A DNA stretch of 10,200 nucleotides from Paenibacillus sp. (GTDB taxonomy: Bacteria > Bacillota > Bacilli > Paenibacillales > NBRC-103111): contig JARBUQ010000101.1 of the NCBI GenBank assembly GCA_029239545.1, forward strand, positions 1 to 10,200, in the 5' to 3' direction. The stretch's first letter is position 1. Each line of letters starts with the position of its first letter. The notes beneath the pieces are model-generated. The model was given only the letters and a program-made list of their open reading frames with translations, was not told the DNA's origin and made no database searches. The position numbers were made by a program, and so were the translations under genes. Shown here in pieces: positions 1 through 5,803 of this stretch.

Positions 1-639
1 AGGTTAACCGCGAAGAAGTGGGTATTTCCTGCAACTTACATGGCAGCGGCGGCAATTATACTAACCTTAATGTGGGTGTACCAGGATTCGGGTAGCAAGC
101 CGTTATCCGAAGAGACAGCCGGATTGGAAGTTAATAAGCCCGCCCAAACCGACGTTTCCAAAAATCCTGATGCACTTGCAGTAGCCGCCAATACCGAAAC
201 CATGCAATGGCCCGTGAAGACCTTAGGCGATGTCGATGTGCTTATGAGCTTTTATGACAGTAAAGCGTCTAGCGAAGTTAGACAAGCAGCAATGGTAGAG
301 TATGGGGATACACTTACTCCTCATATGGGTGTCGATCTTGGCAGAAGTGATGACAAGACATTCGAAGTGCTCGCTGCAGGCAGCGGGAAGGTTACACGGG
401 TGGAGAATGATGCGTTGGTAGGACATTTGGTAGAAATTACGCACAGCAATGGAACGATCAGCATTTACCAAAGCTTGGCAGATGTGAAAGTAACTAAGGA
501 TGCGCAAGTGAAGAAAGGCGATTTGATTGCTTCCGCAGGTCGCAATGAGCTGGAGAAGGATCTGGGCTACCATCTTCACTTCGAGGTTCGTCAAGACGGT
601 GCGCCGGTTAACCCGGTAGTGCTGCTTGGTGAGAAGTAA
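1..639 (+). CDS. spoIIQ: Stage II sporulation protein Q, M23/LytM domain (5' end outside window)
   Basis: This is the forespore membrane protein that crosses the intermembrane space and pairs with SpoIIIAH in the engulfment channel. The reading frame is already open at base 1; the first visible residues (RLTAKKWVFPATY) match the stretch just before the membrane segment of B. subtilis SpoIIQ, so the ATG at 40 is internal and the true start is upstream. A single membrane segment (about bases 28-87) is followed by a linker and a LytM domain. Unlike B. subtilis SpoIIQ, both halves of the zinc motif are present: HxxxD (His at 322-324, Asp at 334-336) and HxH (571-579). The protein stops directly after the LytM domain, without the long Glu/Lys/Ser-rich tail of the B. 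subtilis protein. The gene ends at its own terminator. Known family: SpoIIQ; inferred: a metal-binding version as in clostridia. Confidence 0.92.
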   Translation, partial: RLTAKKWVFPATYMAAAAIILTLMWVYQDSGSKPLSEETAGLEVNKPAQTDVSKNPDALAVAANTETMQWPVKTLGDVDVLMSFYDSKASSEVRQAAMVEYGDTLTPHMGVDLGRSDDKTFEVLAAGSGKVTRVENDALVGHLVEITHSNGTISIYQSLADVKVTKDAQVKKGDLIASAGRNELEKDLGYHLHFEVRQDGAPVNPVVLLGEK

Positions 640-661
640 GAAGCAAACAAGTCGTACCAGT

Positions 662-695
662 AAGAGCAGAAGGAATCGTCCCTCTGCTCTTTTTT
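662..695 (+). terminator. Rho-independent terminator of spoIIQ
   Basis: An 11-bp stem (AAGAGCAG..GG pairing with CCTCTGCTCTT, one bulged A) closes a loop of about 7 nt and runs into a T-tract at 690-695. It lies 22 nt after the spoIIQ stop codon and separates that gene from spoIIID. Confidence 0.9.
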
Positions 696-740
696 GTTGC
701 TGGAATTAGATTGTCCCACAAAATAATTTGTACGCTAAAG

Positions 741-747
741 CTTGTCA
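741..747 (-). promoter_or_regulatory. Possible SpoIIID box (autoregulation)
   Basis: The minus strand reads TGACAAG, six of seven matches to the SpoIIID core GGACAAG. It lies 14 nt upstream of the proposed sigma-E -35 element of spoIIID, a place where a bound SpoIIID could act on its own promoter. A seven-base match is weak on its own. Confidence 0.3.
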
Positions 748-761
748 CACAGGGAAACAAA

Positions 762-789
762 GAATATCTTGCCCTGCCCCTCATATAAT
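762..789 (+). promoter_or_regulatory. Sigma-E promoter of spoIIID
   Basis: GAATATC (762-768) matches the sigma-E -35 consensus KMATATT at six of seven positions. CATATAAT (782-789) matches the -10 consensus CATACAHT at seven of eight. The 13-bp spacer is within the 13-15 bp range known for sigma-E. The -10 ends 34 nt before the GTG start, and spoIIID is a sigma-E gene in B. subtilis, so position and biology agree. Confidence 0.8.
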
Positions 790-823
790 GTACCAAACTA
801 ACTCGAGCAGGGAGGCGAGGGGA

Positions 824-1111
824 GTGCACGATTACATCAAAGAGCGCACGATCAAAATCGGGCGAAGTCTTGTGGAAACAAGACAGACAGTTCGCACGAT
901 TGCCAAGGAATTTGGGGTTTCCAAGAGTACGGTGCATAAAGATTTGACGGAACGACTGCCCGAGATTAATCCGGAGCTGGCCAATCAGGTGAAACTGATT
1001 CTGGAGTATCACAAATCCATTCGCCACTTAAGGGGAGGAGAAGCAACAAAGGTCAAATACAAAAGGACGCGTTCACCGAAAACATCTGATCATTTGGTGA
1101 CGGCCCGCTAA
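824..1111 (+). CDS. spoIIID: Sporulation transcriptional regulator SpoIIID
   Basis: Small DNA-binding protein that acts in the mother cell during sporulation, activating or repressing many sigma-E genes. The 95 residues are close to the 93 of the B. subtilis protein and nearly identical over residues 1-75 (start HDYIKERTIKIG). A helix-turn-helix covers about residues 23-42 (VRTIAKEFGVSKSTVHKDL), and the conserved KSIRHLRGGEATK basic stretch follows. The GTG at 824 is chosen because it begins exactly at the family N-terminus and follows an AGGGAGG ribosome site (809-815). An in-frame extension to 728 would run through the sigma-E promoter. The C-terminal tail (after KYKRTRS) diverges and is basic. 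Transcription is expected from the sigma-E promoter just upstream. Confidence 0.96.
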   Translation: MHDYIKERTIKIGRSLVETRQTVRTIAKEFGVSKSTVHKDLTERLPEINPELANQVKLILEYHKSIRHLRGGEATKVKYKRTRSPKTSDHLVTAR

Positions 1112-1280
1112 GCGCTGCTCCTTCCCTGAAAATCGGTATTTCCCCACTATTCTTGGCATCTCCTCATGAACTTCTTCACTTTCAAAAGAGGAATTTTGCA
1201 AAACCTGTCGAAATAGATATACTAAATCTATATAATGGGATGTCGTTGTGGCGGATGGATTTCAGGGAGGATTCGTGTTC
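1112..1280. other. Intergenic region spoIIID-mbl, no terminator seen
   Basis: 169 bp. I see no stem followed by a T-tract, so spoIIID read-through into mbl is possible, as reported for Bacillus. The right half is AT-rich and holds the candidate mbl promoter; the left half shows nothing recognisable. Confidence 0.5.
1196..1236 (+). promoter_or_regulatory. Candidate sigma-A promoter(s) of mbl
   Basis: Two overlapping candidates. The first is TTGCAA (1196-1201), a 16-bp spacer and TATACT (1218-1223). The second is a perfect TATAAT (1231-1236) with only a weak -35 (TCGAAA, 1208-1213, 17-bp spacer). Either would give a short leader before the ATG at 1281. Vegetative expression of mbl would need such a promoter, because the upstream gene is sporulation-specific. 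Confidence 0.5.
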
Positions 1281-2282
1281 ATGTTTAGCAAAGATATAGG
1301 AATTGATTTAGGCACGGCCAATGTGCTCATTCATGTGAAAGGGCGCGGAGTTGTGTTGGATGAACCTTCCGTGGTCGCTATTGAGAGCGAATCCAAGCGA
1401 GTACTTGCTGTAGGTGATGAAGCCCACCGAATGGTCGGCCGTACGCCTGGCAATATTATAGCAATTCGCCCTTTGAAGGATGGAGTTATTGCCGATTTCG
1501 AAATAACCGAGCTGATGCTTAAGCATTTTATTCAGAAAGTGGGGGGGAAGCGATGGTATTCGCACCCCCGAATTCTGATTTGCGCTCCTACTAATATAAC
1601 TTCCGTTGAACAGAAGGCGATTCGTGAAGCCGCTGAACGCAGTGGAGCGAGAGAAGTATTCATGGAAGAGGAGCCCAAAGCAGCTGCAATTGGAGCTGGT
1701 ATGGATATTTTCCAGCCTTATGGAAACATGGTGGTGGATATCGGCGGAGGGACTACAGATGTGGCCGTATTATCCATGGGTGACATTGTGACCTCTTCTT
1801 CAATCAAGGTTGCGGGTGATGTATTCGACTCCGCGATTATGAAGTACATAAAAGCAAGGTACAAGCTGTTGATCGGGGAAAGAACCTCAGAAGATATTAA
1901 ACTGAGGATCGGAACGGTATACACCGATACTCGTGATGAGCAGATGGACATTCGCGGACGCGATATGGTCTCTGGCTTGCCGCAGACCGTAACAATCCGC
2001 TCCAAAGAAGTAAAGGAAGCTTTGTGGGAGTCTGTTTCTGCTATTGTACAAGCTGCCAAGATTGTACTCGAGCGCACGCCGCCTGAATTATCGGCAGATA
2101 TCATTGATCGCGGTGTAATTTTGACTGGCGGTGGGGCTTTGCTGCACGGAATAGATCAATTGCTTGCCGATGAGTTGAAGGTGCCGGTACTGATTGCTGA
2201 GGATCCTATGCACTGTGTAGTTAAGGGTACAGGTATTATGTTGGATAACCTGGACAAAGTAACTAGAAAAAAATTCGGCTGA
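1281..2282 (+). CDS. mbl: Rod shape-determining protein Mbl (MreB family)
   Basis: Bacterial actin that polymerises on the inner face of the membrane and guides sidewall peptidoglycan synthesis. At 333 residues it has exactly the length of B. subtilis Mbl. ATP-site motifs are visible: phosphate-1 loop DIGIDLGTAN (residues 5-14), phosphate-2 DIGGGTTD (153-160) and the adenosine loop VILTGGGALL (from residue 279). The ATG at 1281 is chosen because MFSKDIGIDLG aligns with MFARDIGIDLG, and AGGGAGG (1264-1270) is 10 nt upstream. An in-frame GTG at 1248 would add 11 non-family residues that are encoded across the ribosome site. The position directly after spoIIID and before flhO/flhP, as in Bacillus, favours Mbl over MreB or MreBH. 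Confidence 0.96.
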   Translation: MFSKDIGIDLGTANVLIHVKGRGVVLDEPSVVAIESESKRVLAVGDEAHRMVGRTPGNIIAIRPLKDGVIADFEITELMLKHFIQKVGGKRWYSHPRILICAPTNITSVEQKAIREAAERSGAREVFMEEEPKAAAIGAGMDIFQPYGNMVVDIGGGTTDVAVLSMGDIVTSSSIKVAGDVFDSAIMKYIKARYKLLIGERTSEDIKLRIGTVYTDTRDEQMDIRGRDMVSGLPQTVTIRSKEVKEALWESVSAIVQAAKIVLERTPPELSADIIDRGVILTGGGALLHGIDQLLADELKVPVLIAEDPMHCVVKGTGIMLDNLDKVTRKKFG

Positions 2283-2293
2283 TCTGCCGATAA
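2267..2293 (+). promoter_or_regulatory. Candidate sigma-D (motility) promoter of flhO-flhP
   Basis: GCCGATAA (2286-2293) matches the sigma-D -10 consensus GCCGATAT at seven of eight positions. With a 15-bp spacer the -35 would be AAAA (2267-2270) against TAAA, inside the last codons of mbl. It lies about 40 nt before the flhO start. flhO-flhP is listed, to my memory, in the B. subtilis sigma-D regulon, which supports the call. The -35 is the weak part. Confidence 0.6.
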
Positions 2294-2334
2294 CTATACA
2301 ATGAAGAACGAAATAAGATCCTGGAGGGATCCCT

Positions 2335-3234
2335 TTGCTTAGAGGAATGTACACCGCGACCGCGGGCATGCTGTCACAGCAGCGCAAACACGATACGGTA
2401 ACCAACAATATTGCTAATGTTAATACCCCCGGCTTCAAGCAGAGTCGGATGGTTTCCCGTTCGTTCCCGGAGATGCTGATTGCTCTGCAGGAAGGGGACT
2501 CCATAGGAGCTCCAAGAATTAATATGGGTCGTTTGAATACAGGGGTTCTCGCTGAGGAAGCGCTCACTGTCAATATTCAAGGGGACTTGAGAGAGACGGG
2601 AAATCCGTTTGATTTTGCCGTTATTTCAGATATTCTTGTGGATGGACTTCAGTTCGACAATGGAAAGACTATTACGGCTGACGGTCAGCGTGTATTCCAA
2701 CCACAGGCGTTTTTTACCGTACTGAACGTGAATGATGAACAGCGGTATACCCGTAACGGGAAGTTAACTGTGGATGCACTGGGCCGACTTGTTACAGCAG
2801 AAGGGTTCCGGGTAGCCGGACAAGACGGGCAGCCTATCAGTTTAATCGATCCAGTAACAGGTGTGCCCATCAGTAACATTACAGTGAACGGTCGCGGTCA
2901 AATTCTGGATTCTGTCAATGGAATGCCGATTCTTGACGCCAATGGTCAGCCAGTGGCCTTACTCTTGACCCGTATAGAAGAGCCCATGCGTTTAATTGCT
3001 GAAGGTAGCGGAATTCTGCGCAATGATGAATTACAGCCGTCCGAACTGGCCCCAATTAATCCGAATGATCAAGTGGAAGTGCGACAAGGCTTCCTGGAGC
3101 GCTCCAACGTAGATCCTACTCAGGCAACCGTTGATATTATGACAGCAACCCGGATGTACGAAGCCAATCAGAAGATGGTGCAATATTACGACCGCAGTCT
3201 GGAAAAAGCCGTGAATGAAGTCGGCCGCGTATAA
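2335..3234 (+). CDS. flhO: Flagellar rod/hook-basal body protein FlhO (FlgF/FlgG family)
   Basis: Exported by the flagellar type III apparatus to form part of the rod between the membrane and the hook. Residues 1-36 carry the rod-protein signature (GMYTATAGML, then TNNIANVNTPGFK). The C-terminal family helix is also present (QGFLERSNVDPTQATVDIM, then MYEANQKMVQYYD). These two ends form the coiled coil of the rod, and the middle holds the variable domain with an ADGQRVFQPQAFF stretch. The TTG start at 2335 is chosen because MLRGMYTA is the family N-terminus and GGAGG (2323-2327) is 7 nt upstream; the next ATG (2347) would remove conserved residues. It is 52 nt after mbl and 54 nt before flhP with no terminator between them. 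Members of this family are hard to tell apart by sequence; context gives FlhO. Confidence 0.9.
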   Translation: MLRGMYTATAGMLSQQRKHDTVTNNIANVNTPGFKQSRMVSRSFPEMLIALQEGDSIGAPRINMGRLNTGVLAEEALTVNIQGDLRETGNPFDFAVISDILVDGLQFDNGKTITADGQRVFQPQAFFTVLNVNDEQRYTRNGKLTVDALGRLVTAEGFRVAGQDGQPISLIDPVTGVPISNITVNGRGQILDSVNGMPILDANGQPVALLLTRIEEPMRLIAEGSGILRNDELQPSELAPINPNDQVEVRQGFLERSNVDPTQATVDIMTATRMYEANQKMVQYYDRSLEKAVNEVGRV

Positions 3235-3288
3235 GCGCGGGCGACTTTCGTGTTCCATAACTATGAGTATGTGAGGGTGTTCTGACCG

Positions 3289-4161
3289 ATGAACCATTCG
3301 ATGATTAATTCCTTGGTATCAATGAAAGGTCTTCAACAGAAATTGGATATAATCGCCAATAATATGGCTAATATTAATACAACTGGTTTTAAGCGCACGG
3401 AAGCTACTTTCCATGATGTACTTACAACCACAATGAATCAGCCCGCCACCTTTCAACAAGTTGGCCGCGTATCTCCACTTGGTTTGACTCAAGGCTGGGG
3501 GGCTAAGATCAGCTCGATCCAGACCCAAATGTCGCAAGGCTCCATGAAGGCAACGGATTTGGATACCGATATGGCGATTGAAGGGGACGCTCTGTTCGAG
3601 ATCGCCATTCCTACCGTGGATGCTGACGGACTGCCTGCTGTGAAGCCGGCTTGGACAAGAGACGGCACATTCTCTCTTAACTCAAGACCAGGCGATCCAG
3701 ATAATATGTACTTAACTACCAAGCAGGGCTTCGCCGTGCTGGATATCAACAACCAGCCTGTGCGAATTCCGAATTACCACAAGATTAGGGTTGAAGAGGA
3801 TGGAAGCATATTGGCCTATAGTGAGCTCCAGCCAGGCACTCCGGCTCTGCAGATAGGACGTATGAAGCTGGTCCAAATGGTGCGGCCTCAAGTGCTGCAG
3901 CAGCTCGGGGAGAACATGTATACAATGCCGGACACGATTGATCCTGCCCTCGGTGATGTAGTGCGGGTTGTGGGCACGGATCCGTTCAACCCGGAGGCGG
4001 ATAAGCTGGCAGTAAGACAAGGGTTTGTCGAACAATCAAATGTTAACCTAGCGGAAGAAACGACGGAGCTGATGCTTACCCAACGAGCATTCCAATTGAA
4101 TGCAAAAGCCTTGATATCGGCTGATAATCTGATGGCGCTCACGAATTCGCTTCGGAGCTGA
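3289..4161 (+). CDS. flhP: Flagellar rod/hook-basal body protein FlhP (FlgG family)
   Basis: Second rod protein of the pair, 290 residues. The N-terminal helix (SMKGLQQKLDIIANNMANINTTGFKR) bears the rod signature. The C-terminal helix (RQGFVEQSNVNLAEETTELM, then TQRAFQLNAKAL) closes the coiled coil. The ATG at 3289 has GAGGGTG (3273-3279) 9 nt upstream; a second in-frame ATG at 3301 lies too far from it. Together with flhO it probably forms one motility transcript from the sigma-D site near 2286. The gene ends 8 nt before the next start. The assignment FlhP rather than canonical FlgG rests on its partner and on location outside a fla/che operon. Confidence 0.9.
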   Translation: MNHSMINSLVSMKGLQQKLDIIANNMANINTTGFKRTEATFHDVLTTTMNQPATFQQVGRVSPLGLTQGWGAKISSIQTQMSQGSMKATDLDTDMAIEGDALFEIAIPTVDADGLPAVKPAWTRDGTFSLNSRPGDPDNMYLTTKQGFAVLDINNQPVRIPNYHKIRVEEDGSILAYSELQPGTPALQIGRMKLVQMVRPQVLQQLGENMYTMPDTIDPALGDVVRVVGTDPFNPEADKLAVRQGFVEQSNVNLAEETTELMLTQRAFQLNAKALISADNLMALTNSLRS

Positions 4162-4169
4162 TATTCAGA

Positions 4170-4496
4170 ATGAATCCTCCATCTAACAAGCAGCAAGGAG
4201 CTCGCCCGGTCTCGCCCGTTGAAGGGCAAGCCTCAACGCCTCAGCAGACTAAGGCGACACCTCCTGCGACCGAACCATCAGCTAAACCGTCAGCGTCACC
4301 CCGTAAACCCATGCCGCTATGGGTTCGTATTCCTTTAAGAATTATGCGAATATTGCTTGTGCCGTTTCTGTGTGTGGCTGCTCTAATTGGCGGCGTAGTG
4401 ATCGGCTACGTCTACATGGGAGGCAGAGATTCCGCCGATGTGTGGGATATAGAGACATGGAAGCACTTATTCGAACTAGTGTTTGCCAATTAGAAG
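4170..4496 (+). CDS. EpuA-family small membrane protein (often labelled RNA polymerase subunit beta)
   Basis: 107 residues in three parts: a disordered Pro/Ala/Ser/Thr/Gln-rich cytoplasmic arm (about 1-47), a basic Arg-rich patch (RIPLRIMR, 53-60) at the membrane edge, and one membrane helix (about 61-83) followed by a short tail ending in WDIETWKHLFELVFAN. This layout fits the EpuA family (PF11772), which databases often mislabel as an RNA polymerase beta subunit; nothing here resembles RpoB. The positive-inside rule puts the N-terminus in the cytoplasm. The start lies 8 nt after flhP and its ribosome site is weak (GGAG at 4154-4157, inside flhP), so translation may be coupled to flhP. A terminator follows. 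The molecular function is unknown. Confidence 0.8.
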
Positions 4497-4513
4497 GACT
4501 ACCGCAACATCTG

Positions 4514-4541
4514 CTCCCGTTCAAAGGGAGTTTTATTTTTT
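4514..4541 (+). terminator. Rho-independent terminator after the EpuA-family gene
   Basis: CTCCC (4514-4518) pairs with GGGAG (4526-4530) around a 7-nt loop. It is followed by TTTTATTTTTT (4531-4541). The stem is short but the U-tract is strong, and the place, just after a stop codon and before a new ribosome site, fits the end of the mbl-flhO-flhP unit. Confidence 0.75.
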
Positions 4542-4553
4542 GCATAAGAACGG

Positions 4554-4559
4554 TATAAT
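4554..4559 (+). promoter_or_regulatory. Candidate -10 element before the CDP-alcohol phosphatidyltransferase gene
   Basis: A perfect TATAAT lies 34 nt before the start codon and just after the terminator T-tract. The region where a -35 should be is only T-rich (TTTATT-like, 4532-4537), and there is no TG extension, so the promoter call rests on the -10 and on position. Confidence 0.35.
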
Positions 4560-4593
4560 GAATGGATGAAGAAAGTACCATTGAGGGAGAGGG

Positions 4594-5130
4594 ATGCGAT
4601 TGAATCTTCCTAATTTGCTGACCGTATGTCGTTTCATCTTAATTCCAATCTATATTACTTTCTATAGCCTTGGGCATATCAAGACTGCTTTTGCCATTGT
4701 CGTACTGGCAGGGGCTACCGATGTGTTAGATGGCTATTTGGCGCGCCGCAATGGACAGATCACTCAGCTCGGGATCATGCTGGACCCTTTGGCAGATAAG
4801 TGTATGATGCTTACGGTTGTGCTGTCGCTTCTCCTAACAGGCCGAATTCCTTGGCCCGCAGCAGTAGCCATGTTCATTCGTGAGGCTGGCATGATCGCCA
4901 GTTCGGCATTTTTTCACTTTCGAGGTAAGCTCACGGTGCCAGCCAATACAATGGGGAAAATAGCTACAGTGTTGTTTTACTTTGCTTTTCTATTCGTGTT
5001 CTTCGAACATTCTTTGGGGATCTTCGTCTTATGGACTGCCATCGGGTTGTCTTTCCTGGCTTCAATTGTGTATTTCTTCTTATTCAAATCACTGAACAAA
5101 GAGTCGGCAGCCCAGCGGCAAGAGCCGTAA
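4594..5130 (+). CDS. CDP-alcohol phosphatidyltransferase family protein (PgsA-like paralogue)
   Basis: Integral membrane enzyme family that transfers a phosphatidyl group from CDP-diacylglycerol to an alcohol. The full signature D-x2-DG-x2-AR-x8-G-x3-D-x3-D is present, with Asp43, Asp46, Asp64 and Asp68 as metal ligands. Five or six hydrophobic helices span most of the 178 residues. N-terminal NLPNLLTVCRF is the classic PgsA start, so phosphatidylglycerophosphate synthesis is the first guess. The housekeeping pgsA of these bacteria usually sits near cinA-recA, however, which makes this a likely second copy; a cardiolipin- or other phospholipid-forming enzyme remains possible. A very strong ribosome site (GAGGGAGAGGG, 4583-4593) abuts the ATG. 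It sits alone between a terminator and the intergenic region before fabZ. Confidence 0.85.
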   Translation: MRLNLPNLLTVCRFILIPIYITFYSLGHIKTAFAIVVLAGATDVLDGYLARRNGQITQLGIMLDPLADKCMMLTVVLSLLLTGRIPWPAAVAMFIREAGMIASSAFFHFRGKLTVPANTMGKIATVLFYFAFLFVFFEHSLGIFVLWTAIGLSFLASIVYFFLFKSLNKESAAQRQEP

Positions 5131-5150
5131 TCGGGAACCCAAGCCAAAGA

Positions 5151-5200
5151 TACAGAAAAAGAGCATAGCGCAGACCGATCGTGGTCTAACCGCTACGCTC
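5151..5200 (-). terminator. Long hairpin with U-tract on the minus strand
   Basis: GAGCATAGCG (5161-5170) pairs with CGCTACGCTC (5191-5200) at nine of ten positions. Inside it AGACC (5172-5176) pairs with GGTCT (5183-5187) around a 6-nt loop. On the + strand the hairpin is followed by CTTATGTG, with no T-tract. On the minus strand it runs straight into TTTTT (5160-5156), so by structure it is a minus-strand terminator. No minus-strand gene that would need it is recognisable. It might still slow or stop the upstream + strand gene, or be an interspersed repeat. Confidence 0.5.
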
Positions 5201-5250
5201 CTTATGTGAACCCTTTACGCCTGCAGACGGCAAGGGACAATCTCTAGTCT

Positions 5251-5268
5251 AAGTACATATCCGTACTT
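5251..5268. repeat. Inverted repeat AAGTAC-N6-GTACTT before fabZ
   Basis: A perfect 6-bp inverted repeat with a 6-bp spacer, 65 nt upstream of the fabZ start. A -10-like TATACA (5270-5275) follows immediately, but no good -35 is seen. The arms resemble the FapR half-site (TTAGTAC), yet the spacing is wider than in known FapR boxes. It could be an operator; no protein can be named. Confidence 0.4.
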
Positions 5269-5319
5269 TTATACATGCCAACGGTAAGGAATCTTAAATT
5301 TAATCCCACCACCTATTAA

Positions 5320-5325
5320 AAGGAG
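5320..5325 (+). promoter_or_regulatory. Ribosome-binding site of fabZ
   Basis: AAGGAG is only 1 nt before the ATG at 5327 but 7 nt before the ATG at 5333. It therefore selects the second ATG, which also matches the family N-terminus MLD. Confidence 0.85.
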
Positions 5326-5332
5326 AATGACT

Positions 5333-5767
5333 ATGTTAGATGTGAATCAGATTCAAGAAATTATTCCCCACCGGTTTCCTTTCTTATTAATTGACCGTAT
5401 CCTGGAGGTTGAAGAGGGAGTCCGCGCGGTAGGCATAAAGAACGTTTCGATGAATGAACCGCATTTTGCCGGCCATTTTCCGGGTCATCCTGTCATGCCT
5501 GGGGTACTTATAGTAGAGGCGTTGGCTCAAGTAGGGGCGGTCGCTATCCTTAAGATGGAGGCAAATAGAGGCAAGCTGGCTTTTTTCGCCGGTATTGATG
5601 AGTTTCGCTTTCGTGGTCAGGTCGTACCGGGTGATACCCTCACATTAGAAGTGAACATCACAAGGCTGAAAGGTACGATTGGAAAAGGGCAGGCCGTAGC
5701 CAAAGTTGGCGATCGCGTTGTTGCTGAAGGCGGTTTGATGTTTGCTTTGAGCAACCGAGCTGAGTAG
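5333..5767 (+). CDS. fabZ: 3-hydroxyacyl-[acyl-carrier-protein] dehydratase FabZ
   Basis: Cytoplasmic dehydratase of type II fatty-acid synthesis, turning beta-hydroxyacyl-ACP into trans-2-enoyl-ACP. The 144 residues form a single hot-dog fold. The catalytic His48 lies in GHFPGHPVMPG and Glu62 in VLIVEALAQ; the N-terminal IIPHRFPFLLIDR is diagnostic for FabZ and separates it from FabA. Length and sequence match B. subtilis FabZ (YwpB), which also lies downstream of flhP. The gap of 36 nt to the following mutase gene has no terminator, so fabZ probably opens the envelope operon. A candidate operator lies upstream. Confidence 0.97.
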   Translation: MLDVNQIQEIIPHRFPFLLIDRILEVEEGVRAVGIKNVSMNEPHFAGHFPGHPVMPGVLIVEALAQVGAVAILKMEANRGKLAFFAGIDEFRFRGQVVPGDTLTLEVNITRLKGTIGKGQAVAKVGDRVVAEGGLMFALSNRAE

Positions 5768-5803
5768 GCATATTCTATGGATTAGCAAAGGAGACGGTGA
5801 GAG

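Noticed and set aside
718..731. Inverted repeat ACAAA-N4-TTTGT upstream of spoIIID
   Set aside because: Five AT-rich pairs with no T-tract and no match to a known operator; expected by chance.
728..823. N-terminal extension of spoIIID to an upstream start
   Set aside because: It would translate the sigma-E promoter and ribosome site; the GTG at 824 gives exactly the family N-terminus.
608..1027. Minus-strand open frame across the spoIIQ terminator and spoIIID
   Set aside because: It runs opposite to two clear genes, through a terminator, and its translation resembles no known protein.
1248..1280. Earlier GTG start for mbl
   Set aside because: It adds residues absent from Mbl proteins, and the AGGGAGG at 1264-1270 serves the ATG at 1281.
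2088..2573. Minus-strand open frame over the mbl-flhO junction
   Set aside because: Shadow of two well-supported + strand genes, with no ribosome site or family resemblance.
5251..5268. Firm call of a FapR operator
   Set aside because: Known FapR boxes have about 5 bp between the TTAGTA/TACTAA-type arms; here the equivalent gap is 8 bp and the outer bases differ.
5327..5332. ATG two codons before the chosen fabZ start
   Set aside because: It is 1 nt from the AAGGAG site, too close; the next ATG has a 7-nt gap and matches other FabZ proteins.
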